NCBI RefSeq assembly: GCF_040907265.1
Contig: NZ_JBFOHP010000002.1
Coordinates: 5,270,001-5,334,000, forward strand
Reading direction: 5' to 3'
Source: Streptomyces sclerotialus
Lineage (GTDB): Bacteria; Actinomycetota; Actinomycetes; Streptomycetales; Streptomycetaceae
Length of the DNA: 64,000 nucleotides
Shown: positions 8,601-17,900 of the stretch, piece by piece
Position numbering within the stretch: position 1 is the stretch's first letter
Layout: every line of letters begins with the position of its first letter
Translations under genes and position numbers: made by a program
The notes under the pieces: model-generated
What the model was told of the DNA's origin: nothing
Databases searched by the model: none
Seen by the model: the letters and a program-made list of their open reading frames with translations, nothing else

Positions 8601-9617
8601 GTCCGGGCGCGGCAGGTCGACGGCGTCCTCGCCGTGCCCGTCGGTGACGACGAGCAGCCGGGAGTTCATGGCCAGCGCGTCCCGGTCGGACAGGCCGCGG
8701 CGCACCTCGGCCGCGTACGAGGCGCGGCGGCGCAGCTCGGGGCCGATCTGCCGGGCGAGCTGGGGCGCGGAGGGGGCGATCCGGCGGGCCGCCACCGGGC
8801 CGTCGAACTGCTCGGTGTCGAGCAGGTGCGGCAGCCACTTGGCCCACTCCCACTCGGGGAGCCGGTCGCCCGGTACCGCCAGCGCCATCGCCACGTCGTC
8901 GGGCGCGTGGGTGGCGGCGGTCTGCACGAGCAGGGCCCGGGCGACACGCAGGCAGTCCTCGCGCGGACCGACGACGCTGATGTTGCCGACCCGGTCGAGC
9001 GGGACGGTGAGCGGGAGTTCGGTACCGGTGCGGAAGCGGTCCATCAGCGCCGACGCCTCGTTGAGCATGAAGCGGTCGGGCGGGGTGAGCACCGAGGAAC
9101 CCTGCTGGGCGACCTGCAGATCGCGGACCGGCATCTCACCGGTGCCGACGCGTACCCGCAGGAAGTCCGCGTCCATCCGGCGGCGCTCCCACAGCCGCGC
9201 CGGGTCGCGCACTATGTCGTACAGCGCGTCCGGCGGCGGGTTCAGCACGTCGGCCTGCTCGCGCCGCTCGCGCTCCTCACGGGACAGCTCCTCGCGCAGG
9301 TCCTCCAGGTAGGAGAGGTACGCCTCGCGCTGGGTGCGGCGGGTGCGCTGGGCCTTGCCGCGCTGCGAGAAGGCCAGGCCGAGGGTGCCGATGAGGGTGA
9401 CGACGACGATGATCGCGCCGAGCCCGGCGAACTGGCTGTTGCGGACGACCGTCATCATCACGACGGACGACAGCACACCGGCGACGGGCAGCAGCGACAT
9501 CGCGATGTTGCCCGACTTCCCCTCGGGGAGGTTGGGCGGGGCCTCGATGGTGCGCGCCTCGGCCGCGGCCTGGGGCCGCGCGGTCCTGGCCGGGCGGTGG
9601 ATCAGTCGGGTACTCAT
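5643..9617 (-). CDS. eccC: T7SS motor ATPase EccC (single-chain, three FtsK/SpoIIIE domains)
   Basis: A 1324-residue EccC. Two adjacent membrane helices lie at about residues 38-83, followed by a cytosolic stalk domain and three P-loop ATPase domains. Their Walker A motifs are GATGSGKSE near residue 490, GGPAAGKTT near 842 and GDSECGKTN near 1129. Walker B of domain 1 is seen as LFVVIDEFGELL, with DYKGGATFAPFADLPH upstream as in other EccC proteins. In mycobacterial ESX-1 this protein is split into EccCa and EccCb; here it is one chain, as in other Streptomyces and in most ESX systems. It powers export and recognises the C-termini of WXG100 substrates. It sits between the MinD-like ATPase gene (38 bp upstream) and the DUF6177-type gene. 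Confidence 0.93.
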   Translation of the reverse strand: MSTRLIHRPARTARPQAAAEARTIEAPPNLPEGKSGNIAMSLLPVAGVLSSVVMMTVVRNSQFAGLGAIIVVVTLIGTLGLAFSQRGKAQRTRRTQREAYLSYLEDLREELSREERERREQADVLNPPPDALYDIVRDPARLWERRRMDADFLRVRVGTGEMPVRDLQVAQQGSSVLTPPDRFMLNEASALMDRFRTGTELPLTVPLDRVGNISVVGPREDCLRVARALLVQTAATHAPDDVAMALAVPGDRLPEWEWAKWLPHLLDTEQFDGPVAARRIAPSAPQLARQIGPELRRRASYAAEVRRGLSDRDALAMNSRLLVVTDGHGEDAVDLPRPDDAVGLRDMGVTVLHLLEQRVQEPGQVSVRITVDGDQVVIEDLREQQPISAHGTVDEVSIPFAEGLARMLAPLRLSAESLVDAPLSGPVDFAELLGIDDVARLDLSRLWAPRGERAFLRVPIGISDSREPVLLDLKESSELGMGPHGLCVGATGSGKSELLRTLVLALVATHPPEDLALVLVDYKGGATFAPFADLPHVAGVITNLENQAGLVERVHASLAGEVKRRQQVLKDAGNVADIGDYAQLRAEKRPDLDPLPHLFVVIDEFGELLTAKPDFIDLFLSIGRIGRSIGVHLLLSSQRIEGGKLKGLDTYLSYRLGLRTFSADESRTVLDTTDAFHLPPLPGFGYLKVDTTHYERFKASYVSGAYRGPVQRHEEEDTGPLALEYEAFNTLAEPEHTGEQEPTVRRRETGPTEMGVMVSQLEGAAAQVRRIWLPPLPAAMPLDKAAGPVEVGARGMQLAARRGPLQVPLGLLDDPTKQWQGQYVLDLTVAGGHAAIIGGPAAGKTTLLRTLALSLALTHTPQEVGIYGLDLVGGGLQALSDLPHVGGVAGRADRERAGRTVEEVRNMLALREDLFREHGIDSVGQLRMLHAAGRLPQLASAEIVLVIDGFGALRDDFEELDEAVADILKRGSGYGIHVVASMLRWNDVRIATQSYFGTRVELRLNDPSESSIDRKLAETLSPDEPGRVLTDGKLFAQIALPRTDGLSDTSELGAVLERTARTVRATWSGEVAQPVRVLPRVLEPHLLPGPAAEPQRVPIGLDQTALAPVMVDLFQHDQHLLILGDSECGKTNLLKTVANGLIERYGEEELVFAVMDPRRGLRGAIPEEFRGGYAYNPKMCAGLAHGVASQLEKRLPGDGTDVADLEPGSWGGGPRIVVLVDDYDVLTTAGQAPLEPFLPYIPSAADIGLHFVLTRRVAGASRGMYEPLMLSLRESGASALLMSGDRSEGQLFPGTYASLQPPGRGIFMQRGRPNRLMQTVFTEG

Positions 9618-9654
9618 CGGCGTCCGTCACTCACGGTCGGGCTCGGCATGGGGA

Positions 9655-11004
9655 TCAGTGGCGCTGCTGGGAGAGCCGGAACGCGTCCGCGGCGAGGCGG
9701 GTGGCGGCTTCCCTGGTCGCGTGCGCGAGGAGTTCGGTACGGATCGTGCCGCCGGCCGCGAGGTGCCGGTCGTACGGCATGACCTGGACGCTCGCCCCGG
9801 TGGACGTCAGCTTCTCGACCGCCTCGTCGAGAGCGAGCCCGGAGTGCGGCACGAGCTCGCTGAGCACCACGACCGTGCCGGCGATCACATGCGGCGGCAG
9901 CCCCTGCATCCACTGGAGGATCGCGTACGTGCTCGTGACGCCCTCCAGCGTGGCGGGGGCGGTGAGGACACGGGCCTGCGCGGCGGAGAGGGCGACGCGG
10001 GCGACCTCGGCGGGCAGCGTCTCGCAGTCCACGACGGTCACGCCGAAGTAGCGGCGCAGCGAGACCATGACGCGCTCGTACGCCTTGGTCGGCAGCATCG
10101 CCCCGATCTGCCCCTGGCTGCCGGGCAGCAGCCAGGCGTTGTTGGGCAGCTGGACGAGGTAGCCGGTGACGTCCAGCAGCGACATCTGCGGCTCGATGAT
10201 GCCCGCCAGGTCACCGGTGGTCCAGCGCAGCGTCTCCGCGCCGAGCCGCAGCGGCAGCGAGCCGAGCGACGGGTCGGCCTCGACGAAGAGGACCGGGTCC
10301 TGCCGGTAGTGCGCGTACGCCGTGCCGAGCAGCGCGGCGACGGTCGACTTGCCGGAACCGCCCCGGATGGAGGTGACGGCGATCTGCCGGCCGGTGGTCA
10401 CCGGCTGCTGGAGCACCTCGGCGGTGGCGGTGGTGTCGGCCACCTCGCGCGCTGCCGAGGAGGAGACGGTACGGCGCAGATTGCGGGTGGCCCGCGCGGC
10501 GAAGGACTCGCCGTGCCGCGGCTTGCGCCCGGTGCCGGCCAGGCTCTTGTCCACGACGGGCCGGGAATCGGGGGTGCGGTGCGGACGGGGCGGTGCGTAG
10601 CCGGCCTGGGCCGGCACCTGCTGCTGGTACTGGGGTGCCTGCTGGGGCTGGGGCTCCGGCTGCCGGTACTGGGGCTCCGGCTGGTGCTGAGGCATCTGCT
10701 CGTACTGCGGGTACGGCTGCTGCGGCTGCTGATACGGCTGCTGGGACTGCTGGTTCGGCGCGGCCGGGACCGGGTGGCCGGTCTGCTGCTGGTGCGGCTG
10801 CGGGTACGGCTGCTGGTGCGGCTGGGGCGCGACGTGGCCGGGGGCGCCTTGCTGCTGCCCGCCGGGGCCCTGGGCACCCTGCTGCGGTGTGCCCTGCTGC
10901 GGTGCGCCCGGGCCTTGGGCACCCTGCTGCGGCGCGCCCTGCGGCGTGGCACCGCCCCGCAGGTCACGCAGCACATCGCCCTGCCAGTTGTCTCCGTTCG
11001 GCAT
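9655..11004 (-). CDS. MinD/ParA-like ATPase with Gln/Pro-rich N-terminus (EspI-like T7SS accessory)
   Basis: A 449-residue protein in two parts. Residues 1 to about 165 are a low-complexity stretch rich in Gln, Pro, Gly and Tyr (repeats such as QQGAQGP and PYQQPQQPYPQ). Residues about 205-449 form a SIMIBI-class ATPase with the P-loop RGGSGKSTVAALLG near residue 216 and VVVDCETLP as the probable Walker B. This two-part layout matches EspI-type proteins next to mycobacterial eccC/eccD genes, which are thought to modulate secretion. There is no membrane segment. It lies between eccD and eccC, and the short gaps argue for one transcript. The long Gln/Pro tract is likely disordered and may bind partners; that is inference. 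Confidence 0.8.
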   Translation of the reverse strand: MPNGDNWQGDVLRDLRGGATPQGAPQQGAQGPGAPQQGTPQQGAQGPGGQQQGAPGHVAPQPHQQPYPQPHQQQTGHPVPAAPNQQSQQPYQQPQQPYPQYEQMPQHQPEPQYRQPEPQPQQAPQYQQQVPAQAGYAPPRPHRTPDSRPVVDKSLAGTGRKPRHGESFAARATRNLRRTVSSSAAREVADTTATAEVLQQPVTTGRQIAVTSIRGGSGKSTVAALLGTAYAHYRQDPVLFVEADPSLGSLPLRLGAETLRWTTGDLAGIIEPQMSLLDVTGYLVQLPNNAWLLPGSQGQIGAMLPTKAYERVMVSLRRYFGVTVVDCETLPAEVARVALSAAQARVLTAPATLEGVTSTYAILQWMQGLPPHVIAGTVVVLSELVPHSGLALDEAVEKLTSTGASVQVMPYDRHLAAGGTIRTELLAHATREAATRLAADAFRLSQQRH

Positions 11005-11086
11005 GTCAGCCCTTCTTTTCCGCCCTGCTGCCCCGCCCGGAGCGCCTGCGCGTCGTTCTCAGAACCTGTTGAGCGTCTGTGGAGCG

Positions 11087-12439
11087 TCAGAACTTGTCGA
11101 GCAGCTGTCCGTACACGCCGAACGCCCCGACGGCGAGCGGGAAGAGCCCCACCACGCCGATGGACTCGACCAGGTCGGCGATGCGCCGCAGCCGGACCTG
11201 CACGTGCTCCGGCGGCCGCACCGCCAGGACGAGCAGCGGCAGCACCGCGGCCGCGCCCAGCACCATGAGCGGTCCCGCGCCCCCGGCGTGCTCCATCCAC
11301 ACCATCACCAGCCGTACGACGAGGACCGCGGCGGCGGCGAACAGCGCCACGACCTCCGCCACCAGCGGGAAGGCGCGCGCCCTGGAGAGCAGTACGAGAG
11401 CCACGAGCGCCGGCAGCGTCACGGTCCACACGGTCGGCTCCGCCTGGGTGAGCAGCCAGCTGCCGGCCGCGGCGGAGGCCGCGGTGACGATCGTCGCGAG
11501 GGCGAGGCCGCGGTGCGTGGCCGCGAGCGCGTTGCCCACCTGGTGGCGGCTGACGGACGTGCCGCCGGAGCGGCGGTCGTCGAGCGCGGTGAGGCCGGAC
11601 GCCATCAGGGCGAGCCGCGGCAGCAGCCCGAGGAGGATCACCGAGAAGACCGCCAGCACGGCACCGAGCCGGGCCGGATCACTCTGGAGCGCGGCGACGA
11701 CCTCCCACACCACGCCGATGCCGGCGGTGGCGCCGGCGCCGATGAGTCCGCCCCGGCCGAGCGGCGAGAAGTACCCGAGCAGTACGAGCATCACCACGAG
11801 CGCACCCGCGACGGCGGCCAGCCGGGCGGTCCCGGACCAGCCGTACGCATCGGCCGCCGTCCACGCGGTGAGGATGCCGAGCCCGCCGGAGGCGAGCAGC
11901 AGCGCCGTGGCGAGCCCGCGGTTGCCTGCACCGATCTTCGCGACCAGCGCACCGGCCGCGAGGAGCACGAGCGTGATCACGGCGAGCACGGGCACGAGGG
12001 AGTCGAGCGCGAACTCACGGCGGGCGAGCACCGCGGCGGTCAGCGCGAAGGCGACGGTCGCCACGCCCGCGCTGATCCGGCGCGCGGCGGGCCGCCAGCG
12101 CCAGGCCTGCAGGTCCAGGTCGTCGGCCACCAGGTCGGTGACGTCGTGCACGACGGGGGCCGGCGGCGCGGAGTGGGCCCGGACGAGCCGGAGCACGGCG
12201 CCGTCCGCGACCTCCGCCGACGACAGCGTGCTGTCGTGCGGCAGCGCGGACCCGTCGGACGTGATCAGCTGCCGGGTCATCGGCCGCGACGCCGCCCGGT
12301 CGTCCAGCAGCTGCAGGATGTCCGGCAGCAGCTGCCCTATCGGAGTGTCGGAGGGCAGGACGATGTCGGCCCGGCGTCGCTCGCCGACCAAAGTCACCCG
12401 GCTGAGTTGCGCCCGGGATGTCGTTGCTGTGCTCACCAC
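11087..12439 (-). CDS. eccD: T7SS integral membrane channel component EccD
   Basis: A 450-residue EccD. The first ~90 residues are a ubiquitin-like YukD domain (SRVTLVGERRRADIVLPSDTP onward, with VLRLVRA closing the fold). A linker follows, and then a long series of hydrophobic helices, about eleven as in the family, starting near residue 140. EccD dimers form the inner-membrane pore of the ESX translocon. Two consecutive GTG codons (12439 and 12436) could both start translation and the sequence does not decide between them. It is the only membrane core protein of the T7SS in this window besides EccC; eccB and eccE are absent from the locus. The neighbours are the small membrane-protein gene upstream and the EspI-like gene downstream. 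Confidence 0.9.
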   Translation of the reverse strand: MVSTATTSRAQLSRVTLVGERRRADIVLPSDTPIGQLLPDILQLLDDRAASRPMTRQLITSDGSALPHDSTLSSAEVADGAVLRLVRAHSAPPAPVVHDVTDLVADDLDLQAWRWRPAARRISAGVATVAFALTAAVLARREFALDSLVPVLAVITLVLLAAGALVAKIGAGNRGLATALLLASGGLGILTAWTAADAYGWSGTARLAAVAGALVVMLVLLGYFSPLGRGGLIGAGATAGIGVVWEVVAALQSDPARLGAVLAVFSVILLGLLPRLALMASGLTALDDRRSGGTSVSRHQVGNALAATHRGLALATIVTAASAAAGSWLLTQAEPTVWTVTLPALVALVLLSRARAFPLVAEVVALFAAAAVLVVRLVMVWMEHAGGAGPLMVLGAAAVLPLLVLAVRPPEHVQVRLRRIADLVESIGVVGLFPLAVGAFGVYGQLLDKF

Positions 12440-12608
12440 TTACGGGAACCTATCGTCGCGGCGTTGAGGACTCGGGCCTGTTCGGCGTGCTCATGTTACT
12501 AGTGCCCGGCCCTTTCCCTTTTTGCGTGGAATTCCTGACCCGCGGCGCCGGATTCACCTTCCGGACACGTGTGTTGCGGGCCGTCGCAATCCCGGGGAAT
12601 GCGGAATG

Positions 12609-12944
12609 CTAGGAACTCCGAGAAGTTTCCGCATCCTCCGCGTTCTCCGCACTCTTCCCGGATTCTTCCGGTTTCGCCGACTGGGCCGGCTGCTGGTACT
12701 GCTGTTCCTGGCGCTGCTGCTTCTCCTGCTCGGCCTTCTGCTTCGCCAGCGTGTGCTGGAGGAAGGACCAACCGACGCACCCCGCGCACAGCACGGCGGC
12801 GATGGCGATCCCGGCGAACACCTTGCCCAGCCGCTCGTCCGCCGTGCGCCGCGCCCGCTGCGCGCCGAACAGCAGCGCGTCCCGCAGCCGGCGCCGGCGT
12901 ACCGCCACCGACTCCAGCAGCTGGCTGTCGTAATCCCGTGCCAT
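12609..12944 (-). CDS. Small single-pass membrane protein of the T7SS locus
   Basis: A 111-residue protein starting at the ATG at 12944 (MARDYDSQLLESVAVRRRR); a longer frame upstream lacks homology-like character. It has a basic N-terminal half, one membrane helix near residues 43-63 (AGIAIAAVLCAGCVGWSFL) and a charged, Gln/Lys/Glu-rich C-terminal tail of about 45 residues that looks like a coiled coil or disordered stalk. I do not recognise a family function. Small one-helix proteins of this kind are common beside Streptomyces eccD genes, so a structural or assembly role in the secretion apparatus is possible, but nothing in the sequence proves it. Confidence 0.6.
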   Translation of the reverse strand: MARDYDSQLLESVAVRRRRLRDALLFGAQRARRTADERLGKVFAGIAIAAVLCAGCVGWSFLQHTLAKQKAEQEKQQRQEQQYQQPAQSAKPEESGKSAENAEDAETSRSS

Positions 12945-13047
12945 CCGTCTTGTCGTCCGTCGTCTCAGTCGTCCGTTGCGTGGTTCGTGGTCCCTGGAAC
13001 ATATGGCATGGGTGAGTGAGCAGTACACCCCAGGGTTACCGCCAGGG

Positions 13048-14496
13048 TCAGGACTGCGAGAGCCCCTGGAAGATCATGAAAAAGATCCACAGCACGGGAA
13101 TCAGCGCGACGTACGCGAGCGGCCGCTGATACACCGGCTTGCCCGGGTCCTTCCGCTGACCGTGCTGCCCCGGCGCGGGGTGCGGCAGCTTGCTGACCTT
13201 GCGGCGCGCCACGAGATTCCAGATCAGCGTGAACGGCGTGAAAATGAACAGCGAGAACGGACTCCACCAGCCCTGCCACAGCGTGGCCGTCGTCATCGCG
13301 CGATGGACGGCGAGACCGCAGTTCCCGCACATCGGCCCGTCGTACTTGAGGAACCGCATCAGAATGAGAAACCCCTGATGCGCGCGGAACGTCACGCGCA
13401 CGGCAGGCATTCCCCCACAGAACCTGCACGCTTCCTGCCCGGGCTGCCCCCCATAGGGCCCCGTCCCTTGCTGCGGCACACCGTACGGCTGCCCGCCCTG
13501 CGGCGACATCCCATAGGGCGCGGGCGGCATCCCGTACTGCGGCTGCTGCGGATACCCGTACTGCGGCTGCTGCGGATACCCGTACTGCGACTGGGCCTGC
13601 TGCGGCTGTGCGTAGGGGTTGGCGTGCGGAGGCGTGGGCTGCGGCTGACCGGTCCGCGGAGGCGTGGGCTGGGCGGGCGGTGTGGTGATGATGTTCTCCG
13701 TGTCATGTGAAGCCGGACAGGTGGCGTCCTGCGTTCCCGGGCTCGTTGCTGCTGCTGAGGCCGCGGCCGGGGCGGCCGTACGTCCGGTGGGTGCGGTCTC
13801 CCGCTCGTACCAGGTGCGGAGCGACTCGGCCACGGCGTCCAGAAGGCCGTCGCGCACTGCGTTGGCGATGGTGCCGTCGCAGAACCGCTCGCCCCGCACG
13901 ATCGCCGTCGCTGCCCGCACGGCGTCGGCCGGGCGCAGTCGCCCGTCCGGCGACAGCTGGGGCACGGGGTTGTCCATCCACCGGTGTTCGGGTGTCACCG
14001 CTCCGACGCGGGCCAAGGAGAAGATCGCGCGATCCAGTCCCTCGCTGTAAAGGGGGTACGGAACCTGGATCGCACCGCTGGGCCCCTTCTGGCCCCCGCC
14101 CCACTTGACGTCCCGGTCCTCGTCCGTGAGCGCGTCGAAGGCATCGGCCAGTTCGTGCCATGCCTCCGGGTTCTCCCGGTCGAGCTGGGCGAGCAGGCGC
14201 TGGTCGTCGGCGGGGGTGACGCGACACGCGAGCTCCTCGACCGCGGCCACATCGGGAGCGGCCATGACGGGGCCCACGCCGGGCTCGCGGCCGAGGAACT
14301 CCAGGACGCCCAAGGGGGCGAGCCCGCGTTCACGGGCCTCGCGGAGCCGGCCGTACCACTCCGTCGCCGCCGTGTACGCACTGCTGCTGCTCGCCTTCCG
14401 GCTGATCCATCCGACGTCGTCGGTGCCGGCCCAGGCGTATCCGACGACTTCTCCGTCGGATGCGGCGATGGCGATGTAGTGCACGGGGGCGGACAT
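13048..14496 (-). CDS. Membrane protein: immunity-like N-terminus, DUF6508-like middle, Tyr/Gln/Pro repeats, Cys-rich TM C-terminus
   Basis: A 482-residue protein from the ATG at 14496; an in-frame upstream extension overlaps the preceding gene and is not supported. Four parts are visible. Residues 1-75 resemble the whole protein of the preceding gene (shared spacing of VxGYxWA, SRKA, a W/Y-x-RLR-x-A-x-ERGL stretch). Residues about 100-245 contain YPLYSEGLDRAIFSL and AIVRGERFCDGTIANAV, which I recall from DUF6508 proteins. Residues about 275-360 are PQQPQYGY-type repeats. The C-terminus has a CxxC...CxxC ribbon (CRFCGG, CGNCGL), TTATLWQGWWSPFS and membrane helices. The resemblance to the neighbouring putative immunity gene suggests a membrane-anchored guard or decoy for the toxin, which is inference. 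Confidence 0.6.
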   Translation of the reverse strand: MSAPVHYIAIAASDGEVVGYAWAGTDDVGWISRKASSSSAYTAATEWYGRLREARERGLAPLGVLEFLGREPGVGPVMAAPDVAAVEELACRVTPADDQRLLAQLDRENPEAWHELADAFDALTDEDRDVKWGGGQKGPSGAIQVPYPLYSEGLDRAIFSLARVGAVTPEHRWMDNPVPQLSPDGRLRPADAVRAATAIVRGERFCDGTIANAVRDGLLDAVAESLRTWYERETAPTGRTAAPAAASAAATSPGTQDATCPASHDTENIITTPPAQPTPPRTGQPQPTPPHANPYAQPQQAQSQYGYPQQPQYGYPQQPQYGMPPAPYGMSPQGGQPYGVPQQGTGPYGGQPGQEACRFCGGMPAVRVTFRAHQGFLILMRFLKYDGPMCGNCGLAVHRAMTTATLWQGWWSPFSLFIFTPFTLIWNLVARRKVSKLPHPAPGQHGQRKDPGKPVYQRPLAYVALIPVLWIFFMIFQGLSQS

Positions 14497-14512
14497 GTCA
14501 GTCAGGCCGGAG

Positions 14513-14911
14513 TCACTCACCCTCGGCGAGTGCCTCGACCACCCCGGCGTTCGGAGCGTCGGTGAGGGAGCCCGGGAGGGGGCGGCCCTTGCCCGCGGTC
14601 TCCGGGTCGCCGTACAACTCGGAGAGAGCCTGGGACGACGGCAGACCGCGCTCCTTCGCACTGCGCAGCCGGCGAATCCAGAAACCGGCTTCGTTCATCG
14701 CGCGGGGCCCGCCGGCCTTCCGCGACTCGAATGCGGCGGCCCCCTCGTCATCGGCCCACAGGTACCCGAGGACGGAGCCGTCCTCCTTGTCGACGACGGT
14801 GAAGTACTGCACCGGCTTGTCGGTGTAGGCCTGGTAGCGCGCCGGCCCCGTCGAGAGGTTGAAGTGCACGTCCTCGTCGAAGCGCGGGTTGATCGGTCGT
14901 TCACTGCTCAT
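14513..14911 (-). CDS. Probable immunity protein for the adjacent ADP-ribosyltransferase toxin
   Basis: A 132-residue soluble acidic protein from the ATG at 14911. That start was chosen because AAAGGA lies at a good distance upstream; a GTG three codons earlier would be too close to it. It has no signal peptide or membrane helix. It is the gene directly downstream of the toxin (42 bp), the standard position of a polymorphic-toxin immunity gene. The family is not one I recognise. Segments such as VQYFTVVDKEDGSVLGYLWA and WIRRLRSAKERGLPSSQAL recur in altered form at the N-terminus of the next protein, so the two are paralogous over about 75 residues. Neutralisation of the ADP-ribosyltransferase domain is inferred from position only. 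Confidence 0.6.
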   Translation of the reverse strand: MSSERPINPRFDEDVHFNLSTGPARYQAYTDKPVQYFTVVDKEDGSVLGYLWADDEGAAAFESRKAGGPRAMNEAGFWIRRLRSAKERGLPSSQALSELYGDPETAGKGRPLPGSLTDAPNAGVVEALAEGE

Positions 14912-14953
14912 GGCGTCCACATTCCTTTGGATCGGGCTGTTCTGCGTCGAAGG

Positions 14954-17900
14954 CTATGGGTGCGGCCTCGGCAGAACCTCCCCGTACACGTGCCACTTGC
15001 CGTCCGTCTCGTCCATGAAGACACGCGTCACCTTGTACTCGGAGCCCTTGGCGAGCAGCAGCTCGCGCTCTCCGGGATACTTCGAGAGGTGATCGATCCA
15101 CAGTGCGGGAGTGTCCTTCGGCACCCGCAGGTGCATGTGCACAGGCTTCTGGTCGAACGGGGGCGGCGGCGTCTTGCCGAGTGCCGTCGAGGTGAAGGCC
15201 TTGTCGTCGAACACACCGCCCTCCATTTCCGCCGGTGACTTCAGCGGGCGGCCGTCGATCTTGATGTGGTCGACCCCGGTGCCACGCACGATCATGACGT
15301 CTTCGGGGACAGGGCGGGCGCCCATGACCTTGTCCATCTCCTCGATGGTCTGCTTGAGCGAGTCGTCCAGCTTGTCGCCGAAGCGCAGGTGGCTGTTGAT
15401 CAGGTCGTACTCGTTGCCGCTGTAGGTCTTCAGCGCCTGCCGCGACTCGGGGGACAGGCTGTCCAGGAAGTCGTTCCAGTACGCGTTGCCGTACTTCAGC
15501 CCCGCGGCGTTGCTGGCGCTGGGCGCGGGGTTCGTGCCGCGCGCCAGTTCTTCCATGGCCACCGCGTGCTTCTCTGCGGCGGTGGGCAGGTTGTCGAAGT
15601 CGTCCGACGACATGTGCGGCTTGTACTCGAACGGCTCGTTGGCGCCGCCGCCCGGTACGTCCGTGCCGCCGTGACCCGGGGCGGCCGGGGCATCGGCGCC
15701 GTGGTGCGCGCCGCCGTCCCCGAGGTCCGGGTGGTCACCGGCATGCGCGGCGTCGTCGCCCGCGTGGGCCGCGTCGTCCGCGTGACCGGCGCCGTGCGAG
15801 CCGTCGTGCCCGTGTGCGCCGTCGTGCCCGTGCGAGCCGGGGCCGTCGTGGCCCGGGCCGTGGGGGGCGTCGGGTGCGTGCGGGTTGCCGGTGCCCGGTA
15901 CGTCGTGGCCGGGGCCATGGGGGCCGGTCGGCGGCAGGTCGTGCCCGTGGCCGTGCGGGGTGGTGGGCATGTGCGGGCCGGGCTGGCCCGGGACGTGGCT
16001 GCCCACGTTGCCCGGGACGTGGCCGGCCGGGGTGCCCGGGAAGTGGCCCGCCGGAGCGCCGGGGACGTGGCCCGCGGGAGCGGTCGGCGTGGACTGGTGG
16101 TACCAGGGGGCCGAGCTGCCGGGGTGACCGCCGGCGCCGGGAACGTGCTGGCCGCCGGAAGGCACGTGGCCCGCGTTGCCGCCCGCTGCGTTGTCGAAGG
16201 ACGCGGGGGCGGGGCCGAACGAGCCCGGTGTGTGCGCGGCACTGCCGGTCGGCACGTGTCCGGGAGCGCCACCGGCCGGCACATGGCCGTCGGCCGGTAC
16301 GTGGCCAGGGGCGCCGCCGTACGGTGCGTGACCGCCGTACGGCGCGTGACCGCCGGTCGGTACGTGGCCGCCGGGGTTGGCGTGGCTGCCCGGCAGGTGG
16401 TTGCCCGAGTTGCCGTTGCCCGGTACCTGGTCGAACGAGCCGCCCGTGGGGCCGAAGGAGCCGCCATGGGGGCTGGGGCTGGGGCTGTAGGAGCCACCGT
16501 GCGGGCCGAAGGAGTTGCCCTGCGGGCCGAAGGAGCCGTTGGACGGCGGCCCGTAGGAACCGGTCGACGGGGGGCCGTACGACCCCGTCGGCGTGTGGCT
16601 GCCCGCGTTGACCGGGGTGTCGCCGTGCCCGCCCATCGGTACCGCGTCGTTCGCGTGCGGCGCGCCGGGGAAGCCGCCTCCCGTGGGTGCGCCCGCCGTC
16701 GACGGCTGGTTGATCGTCCAGGACTCCGGCAGGCCCGTACCGGGAACCGTCGCGTGCGGGGCCGGGGTCGCGTGGGGGATGCCGTTCGTGCCGACGGAAG
16801 CGGCACCGGTCTGCGGGAGGTGCGTGTCGGGCAGGTCCAGTGAGCCGTCGGGCAGCGTCGGTACGTCAACCTTGCCGATGCCCTTGATGCTCTTGGCGAT
16901 GTCGCCGATCTTCGACAGGCCTGCGCCCGCGCCCTTGGCGACATACGTCATGGGGTCGATGACCTTGCCGGCCTTGCCGGCCACGGAGAGGGCCTTGGCC
17001 ACCGCTCCGGCCTTGCCCGCCCCGGCGGCCGCGCCGCCGGCGCCGCCGGTGAAGACGGTGGTGACCACGTTGAAGGTCACCGCCCCCGCCGCCCGGCCGG
17101 GGTTCTTGCCCCACTCGTCCCAGGCCACCAGGGCCTTGCCGGTCTCCTTCATCGCGGTGCGCGAATCCCGCAGCCAGCTCGGCATCTTGTCATCCGGCAG
17201 CGCCCAGAACGCGGTGCCCACCCCGGGGATGGAGGAGATGGCCAGCCCGGTGGCCAGCTGCGCCAGGCCCTTCCAGGCCTGGCCCATGGCATCCCAGCCG
17301 CCGAAGCCCACCAGGGTGCCCAACCCCTTGATGGTGCCCCAGATCCCGTCCACGATCAGGCCGTCCCACACAAAGGACTTCACCCAGTGGCCGACCTCGT
17401 ACCAGTGGTGCTTCTCCTCCACCGGATTGCCCCAGGGGAGCTTGGCGTTCTTCATGTCCTCGGCGGAGAAGCCGTACTGGTTCTTCTTCTCCGAACCGTC
17501 CCCCGCCACCATCTTCGGGCCGTTCCACAACGCCACGATCTTGTTGTGGCAGGTCCGCTCGGCCGCCCAGAACGCCGCCACGGTGGCGGTGATGTCGTCG
17601 CGGATCCGGTTGTGCTCGGCGATCAGATCCTCGTCGTAGTCGCCGTCCTCATCGTCCTTGTGGTCCCGGATGAAGGCCTCGGCCTCGCGCTTGAGCGCTT
17701 GCAGCTTCGGCACCAGGGGGCGGATCTCCTCGGCATAGGCCGACAGGGCCGAGGCCACCGTCTCCAGGCCGTCGGCGAACTCATCCGCCCGGGTCTGCAC
17801 CGGCTTGGTGGAGGCGAACAGCTGCTCGGCCTCGGGCGCCTTGTAGTACGCCGACAGGCCCTGGAAGCGGGAGTGGACCTCCGCACCGGTGGTGCGGATG

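Noticed and set aside
4989..9782. 1597-residue plus-strand open frame opposite eccC and its neighbour
   Set aside because: It is antisense to clearly homologous genes; its Arg/Val/Gly/Glu-rich composition is what GC-rich antisense frames give, and it has no recognisable domain.
13048..14661. Upstream extension of the 482-residue membrane protein (to 14661)
   Set aside because: The extension overlaps the putative immunity gene in another frame and is Arg/Ser/Pro-rich; the ATG at 14496 begins the recognisable domain.
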